Below are positions 1-11,242 of a stretch of 58,945 nucleotides of DNA, in pieces. Position 1 is the first letter of the stretch, and each line of letters opens with the position of its first letter. Source of the DNA: Amphimedon queenslandica (Eukaryota > Porifera > Demospongiae > Haplosclerida > Niphatidae); the NCBI RefSeq assembly GCF_000090795.2, contig NW_003546278.1:248066-307010 (forward strand), written 5' to 3'. The notes beneath the pieces were generated by a model. The model made no database searches. It had not been told where the DNA came from and saw only the letters and a program-made list of their open reading frames with translations. A program made the translations under genes and the position numbers.

Positions 1-162
1 AGAGTGTTGTGAGTTGGAGAAAAGGTGGAGGGAGAGATGAGGGAAGAAGGGTGGAGGAAGTGTTGGAGGGCAGGGAGTAGGGTTGGAGGGAGGAGGAGCC
101 CTTGGATGGTGACTGGACGATAGAAAAAGAATTATTGGGATTGGCAGGATGCAGGGAGGATT

Positions 163-763
163 AAGTGATGCCAGCTGAGGGAGAGGTAGCCATAGAGTGT
201 AACTTAGTAGAAATATCTGTAAGAGACAGGCGAATTGAGGCAAGCTCATCCTTGACAAACACAGACTGCTGCGAAAGGAGTTCGACTGACTTGGTGAGAG
301 AACAAACAATTTTGTTAACTTGAGACAGGTTGGATTGAAGTGAGACTACTTGGTGGTGGAGGTCGCGGGCTCAGAAGGGACAAACAAATGGGAATGTAAC
401 AGCTACTGAACAAGATAGGCCAACACACTTTGAATGAAGCCAGATACCACACTCTTTACAAGCCAGCACAAGACCTGACTCAGAGTTGTTCTGGCAGACA
501 CATAGGATGGGGTCTTGCGTCTCAGTAGGACTGTTGGGAGAATGGCTCAAGGGCTTACAGGAAGTGGCATTAAGAGATTGTGCCGTGGGAGTCACGTGGT
601 CAGGAGAAGGTTGAATAGTATCATTCAATAAGGGCATTTTGTATGACTTAGACAGCTTCAAAGGAACAATTACCAGTAAGTGCAGTAAAGGAAAAAGGGA
701 AAACACATTAGATTTGAAAGTTGTGGAGCCTTGTTTTCCTTGCACCATCGTCATTTTGTTCAT
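163..763 (-). pseudogene. PHD-finger plus coiled-coil protein, broken by a stop in the last zinc ligand
   Basis: The ORF starts at an ATG at 763 and runs 130 codons to a TGA at 371-373. Residues ~87-130 form a PHD finger with ligand spacing C-x-C-x11-C-x2-C-x4-H-x2-C-x14-C-x2-stop, so the TGA sits exactly where the eighth zinc ligand (Cys; TGC or TGT) belongs. The same frame stays open beyond the TGA for about 69 more codons (to a TAA at 161-163) and encodes an amphipathic, coiled-coil-like stretch. PHD fingers usually bind histone tails. PHD plus coiled coil is also common in ORF1 proteins of CR1-like LINEs, so a retrotransposon ORF1 is possible. No reverse transcriptase is visible nearby. 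The domain call is secure; the gene identity is not. Confidence 0.6.
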
Positions 764-1440
764 GAATCTTTTTTTAAAAATATTATTAATCCATTGTTCA
801 TTTGTCTGAAGGAAATATAGCTAAAATAGAAGAAATTTATACTGTGCCTTCTTTTCAAATAAAAATATAATGTATTACTGGGATTTTAGGATTGAAAGTG
901 ATACTCATTCAAGTACTCATGAACCAAACCAATAACAGTATACAAGGAATATGTTTTAGATAATTATTGGGTGTGTGTTTTTATAGCTAATACATTATTA
1001 CTCATTAATCACACAATAACAACAACAACTAAAATAATTCTACAGATGAACCAATGACAGCAGAATTTCAGGAAGAAATGGAGGCACCATTATAACCTGA
1101 GACTTAAACTGGTTTAACAAGAACCCAGGACAAAAAAATGGCTGAGTTGACAGCATCTCACAGATTTGAACAATGTCAAGTATAATCAACATTGTTTTCA
1201 TTAACACTAAATGTACGCTATAGTGCCACTAAAGTTGTTGATTTTACTGTTGATCAAGTATGGTCTAAAATTTCAATAATATTGAAGGATGTTGAAATAT
1301 CCGTATTAATTCTGGTGGATTAAATTAGAACATTCTTTTGAAGAACCCATTTAAGCATCTCGAGGCATCCTGCTTACAGAATACGTTTTTTAAAAATGAA
1401 TCTTGTGCCATGTCATTTGTTGCTATATGTATATACAATG
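764..1440. other. AT-rich stretch, no gene seen
   Basis: There is no coding region, repeat or RNA gene that I can support. The sequence grades into the octanucleotide satellite at about 1441. Confidence 0.5.
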
Positions 1441-3131
1441 TATTTTTAACAGTGCAACAGTGAAAAGATGCAACAGTACAATGATAAAACAGTGCAAGTG
1501 TGAAACAGTGCAATGGTGTGACAATGCAACAGTGTCACAGTGCAACTATGTAACAGTGCAACAGTGACAACAAAACAATTCAACTGTGAAACGGTGCTAG
1601 GGTAAAACTCTGAAATAATGCAACAGTGTAACAATGCAACAATGTAGCAATGCAATGGTAAAACAGTTCAACGATGCAACGTTGCAACATTGAAACGATG
1701 CAACAGTGCAACAGTGAAACTTTGCAATAGTGAAACAGTGGAACAGTGCCACGGGGAAACAATGCAACAATGTAACAATGCAACAATCTAACAGTGCAAC
1801 AGTGAAACAGTGTTATTGTGAAACAGTTAAATGGTGTAACAATGCAAAGGTGAAACAGTGCAAGATGTAACAGTGCAATGGTAAAACAGTGCAACAGTGA
1901 AACAATGCATCAGTGAACCAGTGAAATGGTCCAAGGGTGAAACAGTAGAACAGTTAAAAATTGCCATTGTGAAACGATGTATGGGTGAAATAGTAAAATA
2001 ATGCAACAATGTAACAATGCAACGGTGTAACAGTGCAACGGTGAAACAGTGCTACGATGTAACAGTGGAATGGTGAACTGTGTATCAGTTAAAATATGCA
2101 ACTGTGCAATGGAGAAACAGTGCAAGGGTGAAACAGTGGAACAACAATGCAGAAATGCATCGGTGAAACAGTGCAATGGTGAAACAATGCAAAAGTGTAA
2201 TGTTGAAACGATGCAACAGTGTAACTGTGTGATGCTGTTACAGTGCTACAGTGTCACCGTGCAATACTGAAACAGTGCAGCAGTGAAATGATGTAACAAT
2301 ACAACAGTACAACAATGCAACAGTGAAATGATACAACAGTGCAACGGTGAAATGGTGCAATGGTGAAACAGTGGCACAGTGCGGCGGTAAAACAATGCCA
2401 CAATTTAACAATGCAACGATGTAACAGTGCAACGGTGAAACAAGGAAACAGTGCAACGGTGAAACAAGGAAACAGTGCAATGATGTAACAATGCAATGGT
2501 GTTACGATGCAATGGTGTAACACTGCAACAGTGAAACGATGTGACAGGGCAACGGTGAAACGGTGTAACAAGGCAAAGGTGCAACAGTTACACAGTGCAA
2601 GGGTGAAACAGTGCAACAGTGCAACGGTGTACCAATGCACCGGTGTAACAATGCAACAGTGAAACGATCCAACAGTGCAACGCTGAAACAGTGTAACAAG
2701 GCAACGGTGCAACAGTGAACACTCACACAATGCCAGGGTGAAACAGTGGAAAAGTGCTGTGGTGTAACAGTGGAACAGTGCCGTGGTGTAACATGGCAAC
2801 AATGTAACAATGCAACGATGTAATAGTGGCATGTTGTAAGAGTGCAATGGTGAAACGATGCAACAGCATAATGGTGCAACGTTAAGCAGTGCCACCGGTG
2901 GTGTAATGGTTCCAATGTGTAATGGTGCAACTGTGTCACCATGTAACGGTGCAACAGTGTAATGGTGCAAAAGTGAAGCAATGCAACAGTGAAACGTTGC
3001 GAGTGTGAATCAGTGGAACAGTGCAGCGGTGTACAATGCAACAATGTAACAATGCAATGATTGAACAGTGCAACGGTAAAAGTGTTCAACAGTGCAAAGG
3101 TGTAATGGTGTAATCGCAGCAATGTATCACA
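1441..3131. repeat. Octanucleotide minisatellite array, about 1.7 kb
   Basis: The whole block is a diverged tandem array of the 8-bp unit CAACAGTG. Variants include AAACAGTG, CAACGGTG, TAACAATG and CAATGGTG, and TG recurs every 8 bases with few indels, giving roughly 200 units. Because 8 is coprime with 3, every minus-strand frame reads the same 8-residue periodic peptide (of the type HCCTVALL). This explains several overlapping ORFs of up to 238 codons, which I regard as by-products and not genes. Confidence 0.93.
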
Positions 3132-3139
3132 GGCCATGT

Positions 3140-5224
3140 GGCATGAAATGTCTCATGTGCAACATGTTGCAGAAAAAAACTGTACCAAACGCTATTCATA
3201 AATCACTCCTTATGTCCTTCAGATCTCTGTATTAGTACTAGTTATAGTTCTAAGAACTAGAACTTGCTGAAAAAAGCAAGAACTACATCTGATTTAGTTC
3301 TAGTTCCAAAGAACTGGAACAACATTACTAGATATGCTGATGCTTGGAAAAATTCACACAAGGAAAACTCAAATTTTGCAGTGATGCATGTCACATTCTA
3401 TCAAACATAAATAAATAGGTACAAAATACGCTGTGTGATACTGCAAAATTATCACTACTGTGCCTGTCATAAACTTACAAATGGAGACGACTTGTGTAAA
3501 GTGTTAACTAAAATCTCATAAATGTAGCAAAAACTACATAGAAGTATGACTCGCGACTAATGAAACTAATTCTATATATGGTTGTAAGGTGTGGTTTACA
3601 ATGAATTAAATTCCAGTTGCCAATTTGGTTGGCAACTTTCAATGGGGAACAAACAGGTCGACACAAAAAAACCTGTATTATGAATTCTGGAGCAAATTTG
3701 ACCAAATCTTTCACAGGATAAGCTTAAAGGTAGCAATTCTTTCTTATAACAAGCACTTTTTAGCTATTGATAGAGCTACAGCAGGTAAATGAGGCATTTT
3801 CTTCGTGCCTCCATTGACTTCCTTAACAAACTTGCAAACCAAAATGGCAGTCAATTATGGCGCATGGGCGGATGCCGACTATAAAATTAATGAAATTCAT
3901 AGCTTTTGCAATTCTCACTCTGGGTGTTCCATACAATCATCACTGCTATGAAAGATACACCAAGAAGCTATTGGAGGTCAATTCAAATTGCTTGGCCTAC
4001 AGACATTCATAACGTGTGTAATTTGGTATTTACCAGTTGCAACTTGGGCTAGCTATCCCTTCCCAAAACAAAAACTATTTACTTTTATCAAGATAACTTT
4101 GAACAATAATTGATATAATGTTTCAAAAACGGTTCTTGCCACATGTACATGTACATGCAGGAAAATTTTAGGAAGTGAAGCACTGCATAAAAAAAGCATC
4201 ATGTAAAAACGCATAAACTGATTTTAATAAGACTTTTACTACAACAATAGTAATACAAATTCAGCAAATTACTTTAAGGCATTAGTTTCCATCTATAATA
4301 AAAGGTACATTTTGATAAATGTTTAAGCAACTTTGAAAATTCTAGATAAACTGAGTAATAATAGCTGGTCATTTCAACTAGCATAAGTAGATGTATATGC
4401 TGTATGCTTAAAAAAATGTAATATTGCATGTAACTTATAAGCTCAAAATTTTACGACAATTAATAAGGAACAGGCGCAACAGTGCAAAAATACTCCTATA
4501 TCTGTTTTCACCACCTTGCAAGTATAGCTGGGTTCTTATTGAGACCTATAAAGGTTCTGCTCTACCTTCTTATTCTTCCAGAAAAGACTAGACAGTATCT
4601 ATTCTTTTGTTGTTAAAAAGCTCATAATTTTATCCCTTGCGCAAAATGCCATTTTGTTTGACGTGACCACACCCACTTACATAACGTTGGCAGGTGGTTA
4701 CTAAGGGTTATTATTTCTCCAGTACAACGTGCATAGAAGAAATGCAAGTGTTGCTATAAAAAAAAATATATTGCACGTGGGTAAAATTAAATATAGGACC
4801 ACTTGAGGGGTATGCCCAAGGCTTTTAAAAATTTCAGTGTGTATTATGTTCCATCTAACATAGTATATACGAGAATAGTGTCCAAACAATTCACATGCAT
4901 CGGTATTACTTCACTTATTAGCTAATAATAAGCTCATTTCGTTAACAGTCAGTGGACTATGCATACAGGCACCATGCTTTGCATTAAGCCATGCACAGTG
5001 AAGCCATGCACAGTTAGATTTTTATAAAGTGTACATGTACAATGGTGTATCATTTACATATGTTGCTGTGGAATTCATTTAGGTAAATAGTAAAAAAACC
5101 TTGAAGTTAAATGTGTTCAAAATCAAACCCAATTTATGTACTATTGATATTAAATTGATCATGTCTTCAAACTAATTACTAAATGCGTTTTAACTTTTAC
5201 AAAAACTAATGTCGAAATTTACAA
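3140..5224. other. AT-rich non-coding stretch
   Basis: No gene is supported. A short region at 3236-3325 repeats variants of GTTCTAG/AAGAACTAGAAC in both orientations. ORFs at 3508-3714 and 4701-4889 (minus) are short and show no recognisable features. Confidence 0.45.
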
Positions 5225-5700
5225 TTAGAAATCCTTTTACTCTCTTCCCCAATACTATAAAAAGCATGATCTTATGTGCAATGTACCTTAAACCCTGGTA
5301 CTCTTGCCTCTTACTCTCTTCCCCATACTACAAAGAGCAGAATTTTATTTAAAGTCATGATGTGTACAATGTATCTTTAACCCTGGTACTCTGGAGAGAG
5401 TCTCCTCTTACTCTTTTTCCCAATACAATGATGAGCAGAATTTTATTGAAATCACGACATCATGTACAATGTACCTTAAATCCTGGTACTCTGGCAAAAG
5501 TCTCCTCTTACTCTCTTCCCCAACACTATAACGAGCAGAATTTTACTTTAAAATCATGACATTATGTTCAATGTATCTTAAACCTTATAATACTCAGGAG
5601 AAAATCTCTTCTTATGGCTTCTCTTACTGTCTTCCTCAACACTATAAAAACCAGAGTTTCATTACAATCATGACGTCATGTACAATGTACCTTGATACTT
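5225..5700. repeat. Tandem repeat, about 5 copies of a ~100-bp unit
   Basis: Copies begin near 5238, 5310, 5407, 5508 and 5613. Each carries the pattern CTTACTCTCTTCCCCAA, then AGCAGAATTTTA, then CATGACATCATGTACAATGT, then CCTGGTACTC. Unit length varies from about 72 to 105 bp and copies differ by many substitutions, so the array is old. Confidence 0.85.
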
Positions 5701-5815
5701 GGCAGTTTACAATATGTTTTTGAAACTGTCAAATAGCTTTACATTTTTGGTAACACTCTGCCACCTCTCTTCAAAAAAAATCCTATGGATGAAATACAAC
5801 ATAACATTAATTATC

Positions 5816-6360
5816 TTAGTCCACATCGCATACAGTTTCTAACTCTACATCATTTTCATCTATATTGCACTGTAGTTGTCTGATGTAAAGCTTCGCCTGA
5901 CCAAGTATATACTTTAAGTAGGGCACAGTAATCCCACTTTCAGTACCTTCAGTTTCAAGCAGGAATCCAGACCCACTGCCGAGCCATAGGAGTGTAGAAC
6001 TGCCACACTTCTTTAATTCCAGGAACGCGGTTAAAAGAAATGTACACATGAACAGCATCACCTTCATTATCAAATACATCGACTTTTAGGCCAAGCCCCA
6101 TCCTTGTTAGCCTTACATTTTTTCTGGAGATGGCCCTGATAATTGCTCACAATCAGCAAGGCAGATGCAATCTCTATGCCACTGTTGTTTAGTATTAGAT
6201 GTGGGTTTAGCCTTTGACCTTCCTCCTTTACCCTTCTGTTTGTTGTATACTTTGATGGTTTAAAGTTAAACAATTTGTGGCAGTGGCAACTGCTACACTC
6301 TCTCTCAAAATGGCTTCTAACTTCGGCCTGGCTTGTGCTAGGAGGCATAAACTGGGACAA
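5816..6360 (-). pseudogene. Unidentified protein-coding remnant, frameshifted
   Basis: Three overlapping minus-strand frames each look coding in part. 6070-6360 contains a C-x2-C-x-C-H cluster followed by a basic stretch. A second frame, from about 6095 down to 5960, reads MGLGLKVDVFDNEGDAVHVY and on to a WIPA-stop. A third frame, 5990-5816, encodes an acidic tail. Either introns or frameshifts separate them. I do not recognise the family. The N-terminal C/H cluster could be a zinc knuckle, but this is a guess. Confidence 0.35.
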
Positions 6361-6641
6361 CTACTGAGACTGACTTTCATCTCCTTTTCATGCTATCTCA
6401 CACAAGGTGTCATAAGCACACATTACCAGCCTTTTAGCTCTTTCAAAATTATCGCCTCCTGCTCCCTGTCTATTGTCACCTCCCTGTCTATCATAACTGG
6501 CCATACTGCCTTATATACAAATGAGCATATTCTTGTCTTTCTGTAATCCTGACAAAGGCTAGCTTTCTCCTCTCTATAGTCTCTTGTCCCTCCGTCAAGA
6601 CCACGTGCTAATCTCTGGCCAGAGTTACAGTTTTTTGTCAA

Positions 6642-7230
6642 AAGTTCATTATTTCAATAAATTTCTTCACATTTTGTAACCACAACATTTGTTGTCAATG
6701 GCTTCATTTCAAGTCAAAAAATAATTATCATACAATAAATTTAAAGAAATTGTTGATAGATCATACATATAAATAATAAGCTGAAACTCTTAAGTTTTTA
6801 ACTGGACAAACTTGCTTATGTCACCATAATAAGTAGAGTGCTTCAAACAGACACACCTACTACAAATCGGAGGAACAAAATCATGTGGCAAATGAATGTA
6901 AATATAGATAAATATGATGCAACTATAATTAATCAAACATTAATGAGCTATCAAAATCTAATCACAAAAATGTATAATACTATATTCAAGAATATAAATT
7001 CAAAAATACCTGCACAAAAGTTACCAATTTTTCAGCTAAAAACAAAATCTTATGCTTCTTATTAGATACACATTGCTGGAACAGTTTTTCCATAATGCAT
7101 ATGCAATTTGCAGTGGCAAAAGCACCTTATAATCTACCATTATACATGAAGCAGATGAAGTGACCTTCGACTCTAATCACTCTATTCTAATACTACTGAA
7201 TTTTGACACAGCTGCAACACCATAGAACAC
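6642..7230. other. No gene seen
   Basis: AT-rich sequence. A 75-codon plus-strand ORF at 6838-7065 has Asn/Lys/Ile-rich composition and no domain signal, so it is not annotated as a gene. Confidence 0.4.
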
Positions 7231-7236
7231 CAGCTC

Positions 7237-7790
7237 CAACATCATGACTGGGATGGGAGATGGGTGACGCCACATCTCCAGGGCCAGTGAAAAGAAAAAG
7301 AAAGTCTTTTACGAGATAGATCATCTGCTAAAGTATTGTCGTGTCCTGCAATGTAGTGAGTCGCAGCTGCAACCGGGCCTCAAAAAGAAGAGGCAGCGAA
7401 GCAAATGAAGGAGATGTGGGTGACATGACAGTCCCGATTTTATGACGGCCACCACAGCTTGGCTGGTGCAGAAACACAGAAAGTGAGCCCCTCTGGACAA
7501 TGGCCCCGGGACACCACGGCTATCAGAATAGGAATAAGCTTCTTCACAGAGATGTCAGTGGTTGCGATGGTAGGGGCCAGTGAAGTTGGAACCATCATGG
7601 AGTTTAATAGGCCCCACAGCCGCGTGACCCAGATGCATCCAAAGTCACCGTGACAATTTTTTGGGGCTGAATAAACAAGGTCCCATTCCAATGCTGGAGC
7701 AACAAAACCCAACAGTTAATGTCAGCCTTAAAATACCTGATCAGGCGAATTTGGTGACAGAGGAGGCTGCCAAAAGTCAGGTGATTCAAC
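7237..7790 (-). pseudogene. DIRS-like element copy A, RNase H domain
   Basis: Read on the minus strand, the segment has the DIRS-type RNase H signature VTLDASGSRGCGAY near 7610-7650. A frame change leads into the I-x2-K-x-LIPI-x-IA block near 7530. After another change comes the terminal block HYIAGHDNTLADDLSRK near 7310-7360, which corresponds to the conserved H-x-PG-x-x-N-x-x-AD-x-LSR end of the family. At least three frame changes disable it. No tyrosine recombinase was recognised downstream (below 7237). It follows the RT block directly, as expected for this element type. Confidence 0.8.
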
Positions 7791-7845
7791 AACTGCTAAA
7801 AAACACTCTCTGGCAGAATAACCCTTGCCGCAAGTTGCAGAAGGC

Positions 7846-8910
7846 CTACAGTGACTCCAAATCATTACGAAAACACCAATCCTTCCCTAACCATTGAGCG
7901 AGGAGCTGACAAATTCCATCTAGCTTCTCCTGTGTAAGGTAAAGCTCCCTCTCAACTGAGTCTACCTCAATGCCTAGAAAGACCATGCAGGTAGATGAGG
8001 GAGTACACTTGTCCTCAGCAAGGGAAATACCCAAATGAGCAGCAATCCATCCAATGATGCAAAGGTTGGTTTCACACTCCCTAGACTCCAGTGCTCCTAC
8101 TGTCACAGTCATAAGTAGTGATCGGTGAATAATGCATGGTCACGCAGGCAACACCACTGGACAGCATCTGCCACTGCATTGATATTTTGGGGGCAGAGTT
8201 GAGACCAAAGGTAAGGCAGTGTCAACGTACAGTGGCCTCTCAATTTGCAACCTAGCAGATGCCTATCCTGGGAATGATTGCTCAGTAACTCATACGCCGA
8301 CTTAAAGCCTATTTTGGCCATCAGCGCACCCCTCCCTAACCCAGAAACAACCCAGGCTACATTATCAACAGAAGAACATGACATTGAGCATAACGCCTCA
8401 CTAACCCCATCATTCACTGATTTCCTTCTGGAAAAATAAGTTGGTAATGAGGCGCCACTGGCCCACCACATTGCCCTTGAGGACAACAACAATCCTGTTG
8501 AAATGGACAGTAGGCCATTCGAGAGCCTCTGTGACTTGCATCTAACAATTTGTCCCGCCTGAATGTCTCGTTCCAGGTAATACCAGACTGCTTCAGGGTG
8601 CTCATAAGCTAGTGGGAGGTTTCTTGTAGCTGACTCGAGGAAGGTTCTACGGCCAAACTCAAGCCAGAAGCCAAATTCATGCCCAGCAGCACATATGTCT
8701 CCCTATTCCGGTCAGGCATATCCTGGAGGTATTCCTGCCAAACAGGGAGGAAGGGTTGCAAAGCCGAGCATGGGCATACCACCTAAAGTGCAGTCCTTGG
8801 TATATCATATTAATAGGCATCTAAACCTAGGGGCTCCCCAATATCCCTGTAGGAGCCTAGACTGGAATATGGCAGCTGGCTCATTAAGTCCATGGCACTA
8901 CAACAGAATT
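7846..8910 (-). pseudogene. DIRS-like element copy A, reverse transcriptase domain
   Basis: ORF 8109-8492 carries the RT core: SVNDG, then ALMAKIGFKSAYELL, then SQDRHLLGC, then NAVADAVQW and a C-terminal DHYL. Intact relatives read K-I-D-I-K-S-A-Y, so the first catalytic Asp is Gly here. The frame breaks at the usual YLDDF site. A second frame (7846-8112) continues with CETNLCIIGWIAAHLGISLA and VFLGIEVDSV, the RT thumb region. The N-terminal part (8500-8910) is spread over other frames, for example YLERDIQAGQIV. The copy is dead by frameshift and by loss of an active-site residue. Confidence 0.85.
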
Positions 8911-9179
8911 GAAAACAAATAGATCATCAAATTACATAGCCATGAAACAAAATTTTTATTAACAAAGATAGTAAAACATAAATGCATTGAACCTGCAAAG
9001 AGGAGGATTATCAAATTACATAATCATCAAACAAAATTTATTTAGAGAGATAGCAAAACATAACTGCATAGTGCCTCAAATGAGGAGCATTAGCAAATTA
9101 TATAACCTTCAAACAAAGTTTATGTAGAAAGATAACGAATGCATAGTTCCTGCAAAAGAGGAGGATAACAGTCATTGCA

Positions 9180-9990
9180 GCCAGCCAGCCAGCTGCTTAG
9201 GATGAGCACGGGGGCTGTGGAGGTGGATGCTTGTTAGTTGATTGTCAGCTCTGAGGACACATTGAAGCTGCAGGACCACCCTTCCAGCATAAAGAAAATA
9301 TGGATGAATCGACAGTCCTGAAACCTGCAATTATTCCCTTTAAGGCTATTAAATAAACAACATAGTGGTACACAGGCTGTAGATGGGTTATTCCATTTCG
9401 GTGGGCAGGACCATTTCTCCTGAGGGGCCAGTGGGCAAGCCTGAGACTGATGTGTGTCTTCCAGGCAGTAGCTACAGCAAGCCCTGTTCCTAGGTCTCCC
9501 TGTGAAAGCCTCATTATACAGGCTTCACTCAACCACATCCCAGTCAAATGAGTCTGTGTTCCCAGCTTGGCTTCTAAATGCAGAGTCTTAAAAACCCATG
9601 CTACTCCTTCAAATTTCCTACTAGCCATCAGAATTGTGCGTAGATACTGGAACATGTGGATTGCTTTATCTGGGCATTATGCCACAATTATCCCAGCCAT
9701 CAAGGCATAGGACTTCACCCAGACAGCTATTGCACTGATCAGGAGGTGTCTCGGTGGGGGACGAGTTCCTTGCTCTATCTGGGCATTATGCCACAATTAT
9801 CCCAGCCATCAAGGCATAGGACTTCACCCAGACAGCTATTGCACTGATTAGGAGGTGTCTCAGTGGGGGACGAGTTCCTCTGAGGGACAAAGAGCACCGT
9901 TGGAGCTGGAGGAAGATCCAATCCACTATAAGCCACTTGAAGAGAAGGGACAAGTAGCAGGGTGGCATCTTGGTCAATGCAGTAAGACCT
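9180..9990 (-). pseudogene. DIRS-like element copy A, gag-like gene
   Basis: ORF 9245-9655 contains MFQYLRTILMASRKFEG-x-AWVF, the same block found at 56551-56880 (LFQYLRTIVRVSRNFEG). Its last part, LIALKGIIAGFRTVDSS, aligns with the zinc-finger tail seen in copy C. The upstream part (9786-9990) is duplicated and out of frame. Position and strand place it 5' of the RT of copy A. The family assignment rests on similarity among the four copies in this window and to DIRS/Ngaro-type gag proteins. Confidence 0.65.
9662..9879. repeat. Tandem duplication of 109 bp inside the gag of copy A
   Basis: Positions 9662-9770 and 9771-9879 are nearly identical, differing at only a few sites. The unit length of 109 is not a multiple of 3, so the duplication itself shifts the gag frame. 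The high identity shows it is recent relative to the decay of the element. Confidence 0.92.
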
Positions 9991-10164
9991 TAGAACGTTG
10001 GGGTGTGGCCAAGAATTGCAGGATCTGGCAGTGTACTGAAAGCTGCTACATAGTGAGGAGGGACAGTGTATGCATGAAGAGCAATAAGCAAGAGCCAGCC
10101 AGCCAGTAGCAGCAAAAATTCAATAACATTTTACGATAAGGCAGAGTAAAAATGGGGAGGGGGA

Positions 10165-10245
10165 GAGGCTTAGCTAGTCAGCCTTGTGGCTATTAGCCAC
10201 AACACATGAATGCTAACAGTGGGGGTTCAAACCCCCGAAGCCAGA
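10165..10245 (+). other. tRNA-like sequence, possible tRNA-derived SINE or tRNA pseudogene
   Basis: A perfect B-box GGTTCAAACCC lies at about 10225-10236 within a GGGGG/CCCCC stem. An A-box-like TAGCTAGTCAG is about 50 bases upstream. A GGCTT...AAGCC pairing could form part of an acceptor stem, and TGTGG-CTATTAG-CCACA could form an anticodon arm with a 7-base loop. The D arm does not fold well, so I do not call a functional tRNA. Confidence 0.3.
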
Positions 10246-10689
10246 CTTTCTTTATACTAAAGCAGCCCAGCCCCCATTTTTCCCAAACTAATTAATAAAC
10301 AAACCGTACTGACCTGTATCTCCAGCCAGACTGGTAGGACGGCAGTAGTGTGATTTGCTGATACCCCATTTGAGGAAGCGCTCATCCTTCCTCTAGTCAA
10401 AGGGGACACCCTAGGCCTCAAACATGCTAACCACTCGGCCCAGTACCGCAACTGTGACAAAGTAAACGGGATTACCCTCTCTGACAGGTGCAGTACCATC
10501 TCGTCTTTTGGTCATGACTGTCTTGCCACGAACTATTATCTCTTCCATAATCATAAACATTTACTGTGGTTTTACTTTTTAGTCTCTCAGTGGTTGATAA
10601 TACAAGACAGGTAAAGGTTTTAACATTTGATGGAGCACAAGTGTCAAAATTTTAGAAAAAATTCATCCTTTTTTACTAATAGATTACAG

Positions 10690-10790
10690 AGATGTGAACA
10701 ATATTGATAGATTGATCGATTCATGATTGATCTTTCGATTGATCGTGGGATATCCATTCATCATTGATGGATTGATGGATATATCACAAC
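10690..10790. repeat. GATT/GATC-type simple repeat
   Basis: Repeated ATTGATNGATT and ATCATTGATGGATTGATGG units in an irregular microsatellite. Confidence 0.7.
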
Positions 10791-11055
10791 TGCAGGCGTG
10801 TGGCTAAACAGCGATGTTATACTATTGATATACGGAATTGGCACATGGTACCACAAAGCTTGCCATTCTTTCTTCTGTATCTCATTCCTTTCCTTCTTTG
10901 ATCGCTCAAGCTCACTCAATCTCAGTCCGGAGATAAGCTTAGACTTCATACTATGGAACAATATAAAGAGGAACCTGAATAATCATTCTAGGCTGTCTTC
11001 TATCACTTGGTGCAGATGGAGGATATTTTGATTACTATGGGGGTTTCGACAAATG

Positions 11056-11242
11056 AGTAGTGAGCTGACTCATCATTATATCATAACTTATGAATTATTT
11101 ATTGATATAATATTGTCTATATAAACGTATATTGTGTACTAATAATTTCCTGTGTTTGGGTGTCAACTAAACAAGACTTAAAATGAGAGCTAACACTCAC
11201 CCTCGCTACTAGACTGGCATTTTAGATTATCATAAGTCTACA
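11056..11242 (+). repeat. 5' LTR of the TRIM element
   Basis: It begins in GTAGTGAGCTGACTCATCAT and ends TCATAAGTCTACA. A TATATAAA motif near 11118 could serve as a promoter TATA box. It is paired with 12010-12190. Confidence 0.8.

Larger units (their letters stand above)
9991..11050. other. Mostly non-coding stretch with tRNA-like and simple repeats
   Basis: No protein gene is supported. It contains a tRNA-like segment at 10165-10245 and a GATT/GATC-type simple repeat at about 10690-10790. ORFs at 10257-10499 and 10761-11031 overlap on both strands and show no domain features. Confidence 0.4.

Noticed and set aside
1446..3137. Multiple overlapping ORFs of up to 238 codons, Cys/His/Leu-rich
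   Set aside because: They are the same 8-residue periodic translation of an 8-bp tandem repeat in different frames; there is no non-repetitive coding part.
7459..7897. Plus-strand ORFs (64 and 78 codons) over the RNase H of copy A
   Set aside because: They are antisense shadows of the minus-strand RT/RNase H, which has family motifs.
10391..10460. Second tRNA-like sequence on the minus strand (GGGCCGAGTGGTTAGCATG)
   Set aside because: It resembles the A-box region of Leu/Ser tRNAs, but no B box follows at the right distance.
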